This document shows positions 27,578-35,704 of a stretch of 64,000 bases of DNA, one piece after another (the stretch's first letter is position 1; each line of letters starts with the position of its first letter). Source of the stretch: Flammeovirgaceae bacterium 311 (GTDB lineage: Bacteria; Bacteroidota; Bacteroidia; Cytophagales; Cyclobacteriaceae); contig CP004371.1 of assembly GCA_000597885.1 (NCBI GenBank), forward strand, positions 1,752,501-1,816,500, given 5' to 3'. The notes under the pieces were generated by a model. That model worked only from the letters and a program-made list of their open reading frames with translations, made no database searches and was not told the DNA's origin. Made by a program: the position numbers and the translations under genes.

Positions 27578-27632
27578 ATTGTTGGAATAAATCTTGATTC
27601 TTAAAATCCAGGAAGACTCATGCTTATTTGAA

Positions 27633-28175
27633 TCACCCACAATCTACCATCTCTCCTTTCATGCGCTGCCGGTAGAGTTTAAAATTCTCCTCATCATAGC
27701 AAACAAACCTGACCTCCTCTACATTATAAGCCTCCTCTTCTTCCAGCAGTGAACGAACAATGCCCAGAGCGATTTCAGCGGCCTGCTCTTTGGGGAAACC
27801 ATACACGCCGGTGCTGATGTTTGGAAAAGCAACAGACTTTAGTAGTTTCTCATGCGCCAGGAACATACTATTGCGGTAGCAGTCTGCCAAAAGCCTGGAT
27901 TCTCCCTTATCGCCACCTTCCCAAACCGGACCTGCCGTATGGATCACAAAGCGGGCAGGCAGTTTACCGGCGGTTGTCAGCACGGCTTCGCCGGTTTTAA
28001 GCTCGCCCTGCTTTTTTATAATCGCTTTACAGGCCTTTTGGATGGATGGTCCTCCAACCTTGTGGATTGCCCCGTCTACACCGCCACCTGCCTGCAGGCT
28101 TGTATTGGCAGCGTTTACAATAGCATCTGCTTTTTGCTTTGTGATATCTCCCTGTATTAGAACCAGACGCGCCAT
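27633..28175 (-). CDS. macro domain protein (MacroD-type ADP-ribose/O-acetyl-ADP-ribose hydrolase)
   Basis: The 180-aa single macro domain has GDITKQKADAIVNAANTSLQAGGGVDGAIH (Asn and GGGVDG catalytic-loop residues), VIHTAGPVW and the phosphate loop FPNISTGVYGFP, all features of the MacroD class. Such enzymes remove ADP-ribose from acidic side chains or hydrolyse O-acetyl-ADP-ribose. Its ATG overlaps the stop of the ATP-grasp gene in a TAATG, so it is the last, coupled gene of the four-gene cassette. Whether its substrate relates to the ligase and peptidase upstream is unknown. Confidence 0.93.
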   Translation of the reverse strand: MARLVLIQGDITKQKADAIVNAANTSLQAGGGVDGAIHKVGGPSIQKACKAIIKKQGELKTGEAVLTTAGKLPARFVIHTAGPVWEGGDKGESRLLADCYRNSMFLAHEKLLKSVAFPNISTGVYGFPKEQAAEIALGIVRSLLEEEEAYNVEEVRFVCYDEENFKLYRQRMKGEMVDCG

Positions 28176-29230
28176 TAGAGTGTATTCAGTAGTTTATTTG
28201 ATAAGCGGTTGCCATACACCCGCCGGTACTCCACCTTACGTTCGATGGCTTCAGTGAGCGGTGCAGCAAAATTATATTCAAGCATTATGTTTATATCTGT
28301 AAGTCCGCCGGGGCTAAAAATGTTGGTTTCCATGAGCTTTTTTCCTGCAATATCCAGCCCGCATAGAAATACACCATCCTGTACCAGCTTTGGGCGCACT
28401 TTTTCGGCCAGCTCACGAACCTCTGCAGTCATTTTTGCCTTCTTTATTTTGCCACCTGCAGACACATTGCTGCGCGCATCTCCGGAATCATTGAAACGGT
28501 GCATGGCAGCCACTTTTCCTTCCGATTCAAAGATTTGCCCGTTTAGCATAAACAGCCGTATATCGCCTTCTGCAGCCTCTGGCAAATACTCCTGCACAAT
28601 AATATAACCATCGCGCAGGTTGGCTTCTATCATGGAATTAAGGTTGGCCTCGTTTTTTTCATTCACCAGAAAAACACCCTGTCCGCCGGAACCCTGCAGC
28701 GGCTTCATCACAACGCCCCTTTTCTTCTGCTGCTGATAAAAATCTTTAATCTCTTTAGGATCGCGGGAGATAACAGTTCTGGGGCGTACATCTTCCGGGA
28801 ACTGCTGGAAGTACATTTTATTTACGCTATCGGAGAGCGTAAAAGGATCGTTCAGCACAATCACACCTTCCTGGGTGGCAACCTGACCAAATACGGCTCC
28901 TGCCGTTTGGGCCCATTGCTGACCCTGCTGTTTTGATGGATCGTTTCGAACAAATATCACATCAAGATCAGTTGCAGAAACTGTTACCGAGTCTGCTTTT
29001 TTCTTGATGTCTCCGATGATGTCCTGCATATATTCTTCCTGAGTTTTATAACTCTTCTTTGAAGCTATATGTGCATGAGCCCCCATATGGCCATCGGCAT
29101 GGTAAGCCATGGCACGAACATCTGTCAGGAACACTTCATGCCCCTTATTATGCATATGATGAGCCATAAGAACTGTGGTGTTGCGCTCGTACTCGGTAGC
29201 AACATCGTCTAGAACGAAAAGTATTTTCAT
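28175..29230 (-). CDS. GshB-like ATP-grasp ligase
   Basis: The 351-aa protein has the glutathione-synthetase fold: an N-terminal pre-ATP-grasp domain (MKILFVLDDV... about 1-120), then VVMKPLQGSGGQGVF (ATP lysine and glycine loop), IIVQEYLPEAAEGDIRLFML, and the metal-site segment GLDIAGKKLMETNIFSPGG. These correspond to GshB's DIR and N-x-x-SPTG motifs, so catalysis is expected. No gamma-glutamylcysteine synthetase is nearby, and the gene sits with a QEGLA peptidase and an amidohydrolase. A role in attaching an amino acid to a peptide or small molecule, rather than ordinary glutathione synthesis, is plausible but inferred. Confidence 0.88.
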   Translation of the reverse strand: MKILFVLDDVATEYERNTTVLMAHHMHNKGHEVFLTDVRAMAYHADGHMGAHAHIASKKSYKTQEEYMQDIIGDIKKKADSVTVSATDLDVIFVRNDPSKQQGQQWAQTAGAVFGQVATQEGVIVLNDPFTLSDSVNKMYFQQFPEDVRPRTVISRDPKEIKDFYQQQKKRGVVMKPLQGSGGQGVFLVNEKNEANLNSMIEANLRDGYIIVQEYLPEAAEGDIRLFMLNGQIFESEGKVAAMHRFNDSGDARSNVSAGGKIKKAKMTAEVRELAEKVRPKLVQDGVFLCGLDIAGKKLMETNIFSPGGLTDINIMLEYNFAAPLTEAIERKVEYRRVYGNRLSNKLLNTL

Positions 29231-29252
29231 AGTTAAAAAAAATTTCCTGACT

Positions 29253-31100
29253 CTAATTAAGCATAGACAGTACGTCTGTCTTAGTATGCAGTCGCCTTAA
29301 CCTCTCCATACTTTCCGGATTACTGAAATACCGGGGCACAATGGGTGCTTTCTTAAGTATTTTCCGTTGTATGAGCTCATCGATAATGGGCAAATAATCC
29401 TGACGGATCTTTCCGATCAGGAGTGGCTGTAATTCATTGCCCTGAGCGAGATGATCCAGAAGGTGTAGTAATCCCCTTAAATATACGGCATCTTTGGTCA
29501 TGCCCCCTCCCCGATACACCCGCTCCGTGATTCCATAAGCGGTATAGGCTGTAAAACCTTTATCACGATGTAACACCCGAAAGGTTTCCGAAAAGTTAGC
29601 ATTATCGAGCATGCAGTCTACCGCCACCACCCTACCGGCAAGTGTTCTGAGGCGACTGAGCGTAAGGCCACCTACCAGGTATTCGGCCAGTACTGCCAGT
29701 CCCTCCTGTAAATCTTCGTAACCGGGTGAGCCTACATACATTTGCTGCAGGGGCTGAGCCTTGCCATTGTAATAGGTAAGCACATGTGTGCCTACTTCGT
29801 GCTGAATAAGGGCTTCTGCACGCCTGCGGGTGGTGGTAAAGCCTTTGCCTACCAGCAGCTGCCCCCTGGAGACCATCAGGCCGGTAATATCTTTTCGGAT
29901 GGTAACCGTTGCATCTAAAGACTGATACTGTTCCTGCATCCAGGCAATTTCCTCCCTGGCCATTTTAACAAACTCCTCTGTAAAGATCTTTTCTGTTGCT
30001 GCAGGTTCTTCCTCATCATCATTATCAGATCCATCATTTGGCTGATAGTCCAGAATCTGATTGGCTTTTAGCAGCAGTTCGTCTTCCACGCCACCGAATA
30101 CCTGTATGCTGGACAGGTGAAAATCTTTTGTATTCCGTTCTTCCAGCATGTTGAGCATACGGTCTATCTCCCGCCGTTTATCCCTGAATATAAATGCCAG
30201 GGTAGGATCGTCCAGCTCTTCGATAGGCACCTGATAAAGCCTCCTCTTCAATAATTCCGGATCTACCGGAATAAGCCTGTACAAAAAGGTGGGAGCCTGG
30301 TTAAAGCCTCCCTTCCTGAACTCCTCCCAGGCTTCGTTATGGTTTACCACAGAGGTCAGGAGTAAAAAATCAAAGGTATTGCCTATTTTAACCAGCTCCT
30401 GGTCTATTTTCCAGGCCAGGTCGCTTACCTTCTGCCGCCCCAGGCTGTGATAGTGCGTTACCTCCATGCGTGTTTGTACCCGCACAAAGTCAAAGAAAAA
30501 CTTGCGCAGGGCTATAGACAGTTCTTTTCTGAACTGCCTGTAAATCATGGGATAGAGTCTTTTGGATTCCTGATTCCGGTAAAACGGGTTCAGCTGCATA
30601 CCCAGGGCACGGATGGTTTCTTCCTTAAGCATGTGCCGGGGCAACAGCGGCATATGAGGCTCCGGAAACTGATCAGTTGTTTTTACCTGCTGTAAAATGG
30701 AAATGGGAAACTGATAAAGCTCTTTTTGTAAAGTGCTCAGGAACTGTTCATTGGTATCATCGGCACTTACCAGTACAAAACCTTTCTGCTCCTGCGACTG
30801 CCAGATTTCCAGCATCAGAAATGCCCCAAAGCGCTTTTGCATACTCTCGGCAAGTTCACACAAAAAATCCTTTATCAGCGTAATATCTTCTTCCTGCAGG
30901 TATAAGTAGGCTGGCTGTGTAGATAAAAGCGTAGACTCTGGTGTTTTTTTCTCTCCCCTGGGAAAGCGATAAAGGCATATAAAGGGAACCGGTCGGTCAA
31001 GGTGTATTAAACTACCTCCGGGCAACTCTTCATGAACTCCCTCGTCGTTCTTTATCTTTTGTATTATATGCTGTATCTGTTCGCTTACTTGTTCTATCAT
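29253..31100 (-). CDS. DUF1704 / QEGLA-motif metallopeptidase (MATCAP-related)
   Basis: The 615-aa protein has the family's zinc-binding signature HEVGTH (HExxxH type, roughly residues 432-437) and, about 30 residues later, YEDLQEGLAVLAEYL with the Glu that should be the third ligand. Proteins with this signature were first named for an effect on flavohemoglobin expression. Eukaryotic relatives (MATCAP/TMCP1) remove the C-terminal tyrosine of tubulin, so a carboxypeptidase role is a reasonable inference. An acidic linker (DDEEEPAATE, about 365) precedes the catalytic region. Its start overlaps the upstream amidohydrolase gene by 71 bases in another frame, which is unusual and may indicate a later start. 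Confidence 0.88.
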   Translation of the reverse strand: MIEQVSEQIQHIIQKIKNDEGVHEELPGGSLIHLDRPVPFICLYRFPRGEKKTPESTLLSTQPAYLYLQEEDITLIKDFLCELAESMQKRFGAFLMLEIWQSQEQKGFVLVSADDTNEQFLSTLQKELYQFPISILQQVKTTDQFPEPHMPLLPRHMLKEETIRALGMQLNPFYRNQESKRLYPMIYRQFRKELSIALRKFFFDFVRVQTRMEVTHYHSLGRQKVSDLAWKIDQELVKIGNTFDFLLLTSVVNHNEAWEEFRKGGFNQAPTFLYRLIPVDPELLKRRLYQVPIEELDDPTLAFIFRDKRREIDRMLNMLEERNTKDFHLSSIQVFGGVEDELLLKANQILDYQPNDGSDNDDEEEPAATEKIFTEEFVKMAREEIAWMQEQYQSLDATVTIRKDITGLMVSRGQLLVGKGFTTTRRRAEALIQHEVGTHVLTYYNGKAQPLQQMYVGSPGYEDLQEGLAVLAEYLVGGLTLSRLRTLAGRVVAVDCMLDNANFSETFRVLHRDKGFTAYTAYGITERVYRGGGMTKDAVYLRGLLHLLDHLAQGNELQPLLIGKIRQDYLPIIDELIQRKILKKAPIVPRYFSNPESMERLRRLHTKTDVLSMLN

Positions 31101-31899
31101 TATTTATTGGCTTACTAAACAATAACCTGGCACGTTCCACAACCTCGGCTTCTGTACTTTTCAGGGCTTTGCCCAACTGCTCTAAATGGGCCTGATCTAC
31201 TTCGTTGGTCCATTCATCCATAAAGGTCTTCTTGAATTCAATTGAAATTGCGCAGGCATTGCTGCCAAATCGATCATGAACCCAATGCATGAAGTGGCCT
31301 CCTTCAAATTTTACGTTTTCACGTATATCAGGTTCCTCTCCTGCTGCAAATGCTCTTTTAAAATTGCTTGTGAAGGCATTTAACACCGGTCTCCACTGCT
31401 CTACATTCATATTTCCAAGGCCAATGTTGATCTCCGGGTTTTTATCAGCATCTGCCGGTTTCGACTGTGGCCCGCCTCTTCTATGGTTGTAGGTATGCAG
31501 ATCATAAATAATTAGAAAGCCATGCCGGTTTATGATATCGGCAAAATATTTCTCTACAGCACTGTAGAACAGATCGTAGTTCTTCAGAGACTCATCCACT
31601 TCATCTCTGGGCAGTGATTCGCGCCATACATGCAGGCCCCAGGCATCTTCGGGTTTTAGATATACTGCTTTGTTGCGTGCCCTGTTCAGATCGGTTTCGA
31701 AACGGGAGTAGTTTGCAATTATATGATCAGGAAAAAGAGCGGCCAGTCTGCCTGTATGAGGGTCTTCTTCCCGTAGTCTTTGCTTTGCTGATAATCCTAT
31801 ATATGCATTTAAAACCGGGCGTATCAGGTGCCCTTCGTGAATAGCTGTAGCTACTAAAGGACCTTCTCCACCTGCAACATCAAAAAATGGTTTACTCAT
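31030..31899 (-). CDS. N-formylglutamate amidohydrolase family protein
   Basis: The 289-aa protein has the family pattern: GEGPLVATAIHEGHLIRP near the N-terminus (metal-binding His-Glu-x-His), REEDPHTGRLA, FSNR-like FETDLNRARNKAVY, and IIYDLHTYNHRRGGP. FGases belong to the zinc carboxypeptidase-like fold and hydrolyse N-acyl or amide bonds. No histidine-utilisation genes are near, so N-formylglutamate is an unlikely natural substrate. As first gene of the cassette it probably acts on the product made or removed by the ATP-grasp ligase and QEGLA peptidase. The C-terminal about 23 residues overlap the next gene. Confidence 0.88.
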   Translation of the reverse strand: MSKPFFDVAGGEGPLVATAIHEGHLIRPVLNAYIGLSAKQRLREEDPHTGRLAALFPDHIIANYSRFETDLNRARNKAVYLKPEDAWGLHVWRESLPRDEVDESLKNYDLFYSAVEKYFADIINRHGFLIIYDLHTYNHRRGGPQSKPADADKNPEINIGLGNMNVEQWRPVLNAFTSNFKRAFAAGEEPDIRENVKFEGGHFMHWVHDRFGSNACAISIEFKKTFMDEWTNEVDQAHLEQLGKALKSTEAEVVERARLLFSKPINNDRTSKRTDTAYNTKDKERRGSS

Positions 31900-31918
31900 A
31901 ACTAAAGATGGTAGGTAT

Positions 31919-31933
31919 AGTAGTAAAACTACT
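31919..31933. promoter_or_regulatory. small palindrome upstream of the amidohydrolase cassette
   Basis: AGTAGT, three A, ACTACT form a 6-bp perfect inverted repeat 20 bases before the cassette's first ATG. It may be an operator or chance. Confidence 0.3.
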
Positions 31934-31952
31934 GTAATCCACTTTAGTTAGT

Positions 31953-32645
31953 TTAAGGATGATAATTGTCGCTCTCGTCTATGTTTTTCTGTACTTTCCA
32001 TTGCCACTCATCTAAGTTAAGCGCAATTAAACGGGCCTGATTTAGATTTTTTCTATAAACACAGCCAGCATCGAGGCTTATGTGAAGCGATTCTTTATTT
32101 GCCAGGCTGGCTTCAATTACAGCAAGATCTGTTGGCGAATGGCCGTGCAGCAGTTTTCTGCCAGCAGTTTTCTGGAGGTCTACCTTATAATCCCTGATGT
32201 TTACCAGCTTTTCACTGATGGTAAATGGATTTTCCTCTTCAAAATCAAAACCGGCATGCACCAGGAGCCAGTCCTCCAGTGAAAAGTACCACTCCAGCTG
32301 CTCAAAAAAGTTAATATAGTGCTGGGGTAAATCGGCGGGATGATCTATTTCAAAATTATTCAGCAGGGTAAAGCCTCCTTTTTCACGGAACGTGGTGAGG
32401 CTGGTAGTGCCATTGAGCACATTAAGCACCTCCTGCTCATGATTGCCTCTGAGGAGGTGCAGCTGATATCCCCCCTCGCGTAAGCCCATCAGGTAGTCCA
32501 GCACCTGTTTGCTGAAAGGACCTTTGCTGATATAATCACCAAGCAGGTATAAATGGTCGTGTCTGGTTAACGCTACCTGCTGCTCCAGTAAAGCCTTTAA
32601 GGAATGGTAGCAGCCATGGATGTCGGTTACCAGCCAGCGACTCAT
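31953..32645 (-). CDS. serine/threonine phosphatase-like metallophosphoesterase
   Basis: The 230-aa protein has the calcineurin-like order: DIHGCYHSL (D-x-H), LGDYISKGP, LRGNHEQEV and a later LLHGHSPT with the HGH metal ligands. In the usual GDxxDRG motif the second Asp and Arg are Ser and Lys here, a change that could shift substrate preference; ApaH-type members also vary at this site. Candidate substrates are phosphoproteins, diadenosine polyphosphates or nucleotides. It overlaps the DUF502 gene by 4 bases (ATGA). Confidence 0.85.
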   Translation of the reverse strand: MSRWLVTDIHGCYHSLKALLEQQVALTRHDHLYLLGDYISKGPFSKQVLDYLMGLREGGYQLHLLRGNHEQEVLNVLNGTTSLTTFREKGGFTLLNNFEIDHPADLPQHYINFFEQLEWYFSLEDWLLVHAGFDFEEENPFTISEKLVNIRDYKVDLQKTAGRKLLHGHSPTDLAVIEASLANKESLHISLDAGCVYRKNLNQARLIALNLDEWQWKVQKNIDESDNYHP

Positions 32646-33301
32646 CCATCTATGGCTATGCGTGAAACTTTAGGCTGCTGTAGCTGTTCTGTTTCGTGCT
32701 GGGCAGCCTGGTTGCGGGCGGTTTCTTCTGCCAGCTGCAATTCTTCATAGCCACTAACCCCGCCCGACACTACAAACTTCATTACATCGGCACTAGGCAG
32801 AGCCAGCAGGGTAACTCGCTCTTTGGGCAGTATATAAAAATTACCTGAAAAGTTGTAGGAGTGTGGCAGGTATACAGCCACCATATCCGGCTGCCCCACA
32901 ATATTCATATCTTCCTGGGTAAGAAACCCCATCTTGTAGAGATTACTACCCGGGTCCATTTCTACCAGTACTGGCTGATTGAATTTCTTTTTATCGCCTA
33001 CAAATGCTGTGAGTAGATCTTTGATGCTGGAGTAGATCATGCCGATAAAGGGTACACTCATGATCAGATCTTCCATGAGCTCAAACACAGGTTTGGCGAT
33101 AAAAGAGGAGGCCAGGTAGCCAATGCCAATGATAATGCCACTGATGATGATTAGGCCCAAACCTGGGAAATTAACAGGTATCAGGCTATCGATCCAGGCA
33201 AGCGTTACCACGATAATGTAAACTGTAAGCGCAATAGGGACCAGTATCACCAAGCCTCTTAAAAAATAATAGAGGATACGCTTAGTCGTAAATTTACTCA
33301 T
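32642..33301 (-). CDS. DUF502 family membrane protein
   Basis: The 219-aa protein has two N-terminal membrane segments (about residues 12-32 and 45-68), then a conserved soluble part with PFIGMIYSSIKDLLTAF, FNQPVLVEMDPGS, GFLTQEDM and VYLPHSYNFSGNFYILPKERV, the pattern of DUF502 proteins in bacteria and plants (LIKE-COV). Its role is unclear; in plants it concerns Golgi and vascular patterning. It starts the small operon with the phosphatase. Confidence 0.88.
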   Translation of the reverse strand: MSKFTTKRILYYFLRGLVILVPIALTVYIIVVTLAWIDSLIPVNFPGLGLIIISGIIIGIGYLASSFIAKPVFELMEDLIMSVPFIGMIYSSIKDLLTAFVGDKKKFNQPVLVEMDPGSNLYKMGFLTQEDMNIVGQPDMVAVYLPHSYNFSGNFYILPKERVTLLALPSADVMKFVVSGGVSGYEELQLAEETARNQAAQHETEQLQQPKVSRIAIDG

Positions 33302-33414
33302 AACATTAAAAATCCTGTATAATAGGTGCAGGCCGGAGAAAGCAGGACCTTTTGCATCTGCAATTTCTATTACGCAAAAAGCATTCCTTTTGATGTACCT
33401 GGCAGAAAATTTAT

Positions 33415-33443
33415 AAAAAAAGCCTTACCATTTCTGGTAAGGC
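33415..33443 (-). terminator. terminator of the nqr operon
   Basis: On the minus strand GCCTTACCA (33443-33435), a 4-base loop and TGGTAAGGC (33430-33422) are followed by seven T. It lies 41 bases after the nqrE stop and closes the operon before any nqrF. Confidence 0.9.
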
Positions 33444-33483
33444 CCTTTTATCTATAGAATCTTTATAAAATCTGTAGTTCTAC

Positions 33484-34197
33484 CTATTCCTGCATGGTTA
33501 CTGCATTATCCTGCCTTGGTACCACCAGTTCAGTTTGTTCTTTCACATCTGCACCGGGAATGGCCGTTTCATCTTCTGTTTCGTTGCCCAGTTTAATACC
33601 CATGAAAGACATAAACCCAAGACCCATCAGGCCAGTCAGGAGCATGGTAATGCCCAGACCTTTGAGACCATCAGGTACGTTTGAGTATTTAAGACGTTCA
33701 CGAATAGCAGCCAGGGCAATAATGGCAATAAACCAGCCGATACCTGAGGCAAAACCAAATACGGTAGCTTCTGTAAGCGTATAATCACGCTGTACCATAA
33801 AGAGGGATGAACCCAGAATGGCACAGTTCACTGCTATAAGTGGGAGGAAGATACCAAGGGATCCGTACAGGGCAGGGGAGAATTTTTCAATCACCATCTC
33901 TACCAGCTGTACCATTGCTGCAATAATGGCAATGAACATGATGAACTGCAGAAAGCTAAGATCCACGTTTGCCAGATCTGCGCTGATCCAAGTGAGGGCC
34001 CCCTCCTGCAGTACGTAAGTCTGCAGCAGCCAGTTAGTAGGAACAGTAATGGTAAGAACGAAAATTACCGCCAGGCCAAGACCAAATGCAGTGTTTACTT
34101 TCTTTGATACCGCCAGGTAGGAACACATACCAAGAAAGTAGGCAAATACCATGTTCTCGATAAAAATTGCGCGTATGCCTAAGCTTATTAATTCCAT
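33484..34197 (-). CDS. nqrE: Na+-translocating NADH:quinone reductase subunit E
   Basis: The 237-aa membrane protein has about six hydrophobic segments and the family start [33 protein letters not shown], including one of the conserved Cys that, with NqrD, hold an iron centre in the membrane (ENMVF...GMCSYLAVS), and NCAILGSS with the second Cys. It is about 35 residues longer than the typical subunit because of a polar C-terminal tail. It is 4 bases downstream of nqrD and is followed by a terminator. Confidence 0.95.
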   Translation of the reverse strand: MELISLGIRAIFIENMVFAYFLGMCSYLAVSKKVNTAFGLGLAVIFVLTITVPTNWLLQTYVLQEGALTWISADLANVDLSFLQFIMFIAIIAAMVQLVEMVIEKFSPALYGSLGIFLPLIAVNCAILGSSLFMVQRDYTLTEATVFGFASGIGWFIAIIALAAIRERLKYSNVPDGLKGLGITMLLTGLMGLGFMSFMGIKLGNETEDETAIPGADVKEQTELVVPRQDNAVTMQE

Positions 34198-34201
34198 AAT
34201 T

Positions 34202-34876
34202 TTACTTTTCTACGTAACCGGTTTTAGATCTTTGCACCCAGATAATCAAACCCAGCACCATGAATGCACCTACTGGTGTAACCATCAGACCGTTATTTGG
34301 GAAGTTCAGCCCTATAGCACTGAATACTTCAAAACCATAAATAGCTCCTGCACCAAACAATTCGCGGAAGAAGGCTACTGCCAGGATAATCCAGGCATAA
34401 CCAAAACCACTGCCTAAACCATCCAGAATTGAATCGTAAGGCTTATTACCCATGGCAAATGCTTCCAGGCGGCCCATGATGATACAGTTGGTAATAATCA
34501 GACCAATGAATACTGAAAGCTCTCTGGATACATCAAAGGCATATGCTTTCAGCACCTGGTCTACCAGGATTACCAGCGAAGCAACAATTGCCAGCTGTAC
34601 GATAATCCGGATACGGTTAGGGATGATATTCCGCATAGCGGAAATGGTAAGGTTAGACATTACCACTACGACCAGTACCGCCATTGCCATAACGGTAGTA
34701 GGATACATCTGGCTGGTAACCGCCAGTGCAGAACAGATACCCAGTACCTGTACGGTAATTGGGTTATCGTCGTTCAGCGGGTCCGATATCAGCTTCCGCC
34801 GGCGTTTGGAAAATAATTCCTCTGCGGGCTTTTTAGCTACTTGTATATCTTGAGTTTCTGAAACTTGTGCACTCAT
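34202..34876 (-). CDS. nqrD: Na+-translocating NADH:quinone reductase subunit D
   Basis: The 224-aa polytopic subunit has [31 protein letters not shown] (first conserved Cys), and [20 protein letters not shown] (second Cys). It forms the other half of the NqrD-NqrE membrane pair. About 20 extra N-terminal residues precede the core. It is separated by 6 bases from nqrC. Confidence 0.95.
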   Translation of the reverse strand: MSAQVSETQDIQVAKKPAEELFSKRRRKLISDPLNDDNPITVQVLGICSALAVTSQMYPTTVMAMAVLVVVVMSNLTISAMRNIIPNRIRIIVQLAIVASLVILVDQVLKAYAFDVSRELSVFIGLIITNCIIMGRLEAFAMGNKPYDSILDGLGSGFGYAWIILAVAFFRELFGAGAIYGFEVFSAIGLNFPNNGLMVTPVGAFMVLGLIIWVQRSKTGYVEK

Positions 34877-34882
34877 AATCTA

Positions 34883-35704
34883 CTACTGATTTGCTTGTTC
34901 GTCAATCAACTGAGTTTCATTCTCTTTGATCTCTTCGATCTGCTCTCCTTCTTCAATGGCTTCTTTGTCGGCAGTTTCAATGGTTTTAAAATAGCTAGAG
35001 TAGTACTTAAAGTACTTCAGCAGCATATCGTTAACGCCATTGGCCGTCATGGTAGCGCCAGACATGCCATCCACCTGGTAATCATCGTAGATGGAAGGGT
35101 CGCCTGTCTCAGATTTTACCATCTGGATAGAAACCAGCTGCCCCACATCGCTGTAGATCTTTTTACCAATGTAGCGGTTCTGCACCTCGCCATCGGTGAT
35201 CCTGGCACCCAGACCAGGCGTTTCACCTTTGTGGTCAAAGCGCACACCCCGAATGGTTACCAGGTCTTTCTCCAGTGCGATAAAGCCCCATATACGATCC
35301 CAAAGTCCGTTTCCGAACACAGGTATAATATAGGCATCTACTTCGCCTTGTTCATTCATGAACTGGAACACCGGGAAAAGGCGCTGCTGTGCAGGTTTTT
35401 TGTATTCCTTACCAACATCGATCTGCTCTGCAATAACAGCGGTACCATCATCAAGCTGGCCAACCACATCGCCGTCAATGTCAACTACAAGAGATTCGAT
35501 ACGCTGTTCCCATATCTGGTTCACGTCGTCGCCTTCATTAATTTCCATTACGGCACTTAATATTTTAGTGCGTGTATCGAGCTTTACTGCCTTTTGCTGT
35601 GGTTCTCTTAAACCTACAGCGGCGAAGGCCAGCAAGCCACCGAGTACTATGGTTAGTACTGCGGCAAATCCTATTACATATGCATTAGACTGTCGCACGG
35701 GCAA
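34883..35704 (-). CDS. nqrC: Na+-translocating NADH:quinone reductase subunit C
   Basis: The 273-aa protein has an N-terminal membrane segment (about residues 7-30) and a periplasmic FMN-binding domain with DGMSGATMTANGVNDML near residue 210. The Thr of SGAT is the site where FMN is attached covalently by a phosphoester bond (by ApbE, not in this window). A Glu-rich tail follows. The gene overlaps nqrB by about 20 bases. Confidence 0.95.
   Translation of the reverse strand: MPVRQSNAYVIGFAAVLTIVLGGLLAFAAVGLREPQQKAVKLDTRTKILSAVMEINEGDDVNQIWEQRIESLVVDIDGDVVGQLDDGTAVIAEQIDVGKEYKKPAQQRLFPVFQFMNEQGEVDAYIIPVFGNGLWDRIWGFIALEKDLVTIRGVRFDHKGETPGLGARITDGEVQNRYIGKKIYSDVGQLVSIQMVKSETGDPSIYDDYQVDGMSGATMTANGVNDMLLKYFKYYSSYFKTIETADKEAIEEGEQIEEIKENETQLIDEQANQ

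Noticed and set aside
32642-33301. DUF502 gene considered as the missing nqrF
   Set aside because: It has no ferredoxin Cys cluster, FAD or NADH motifs; it is a two-helix membrane protein of another family.
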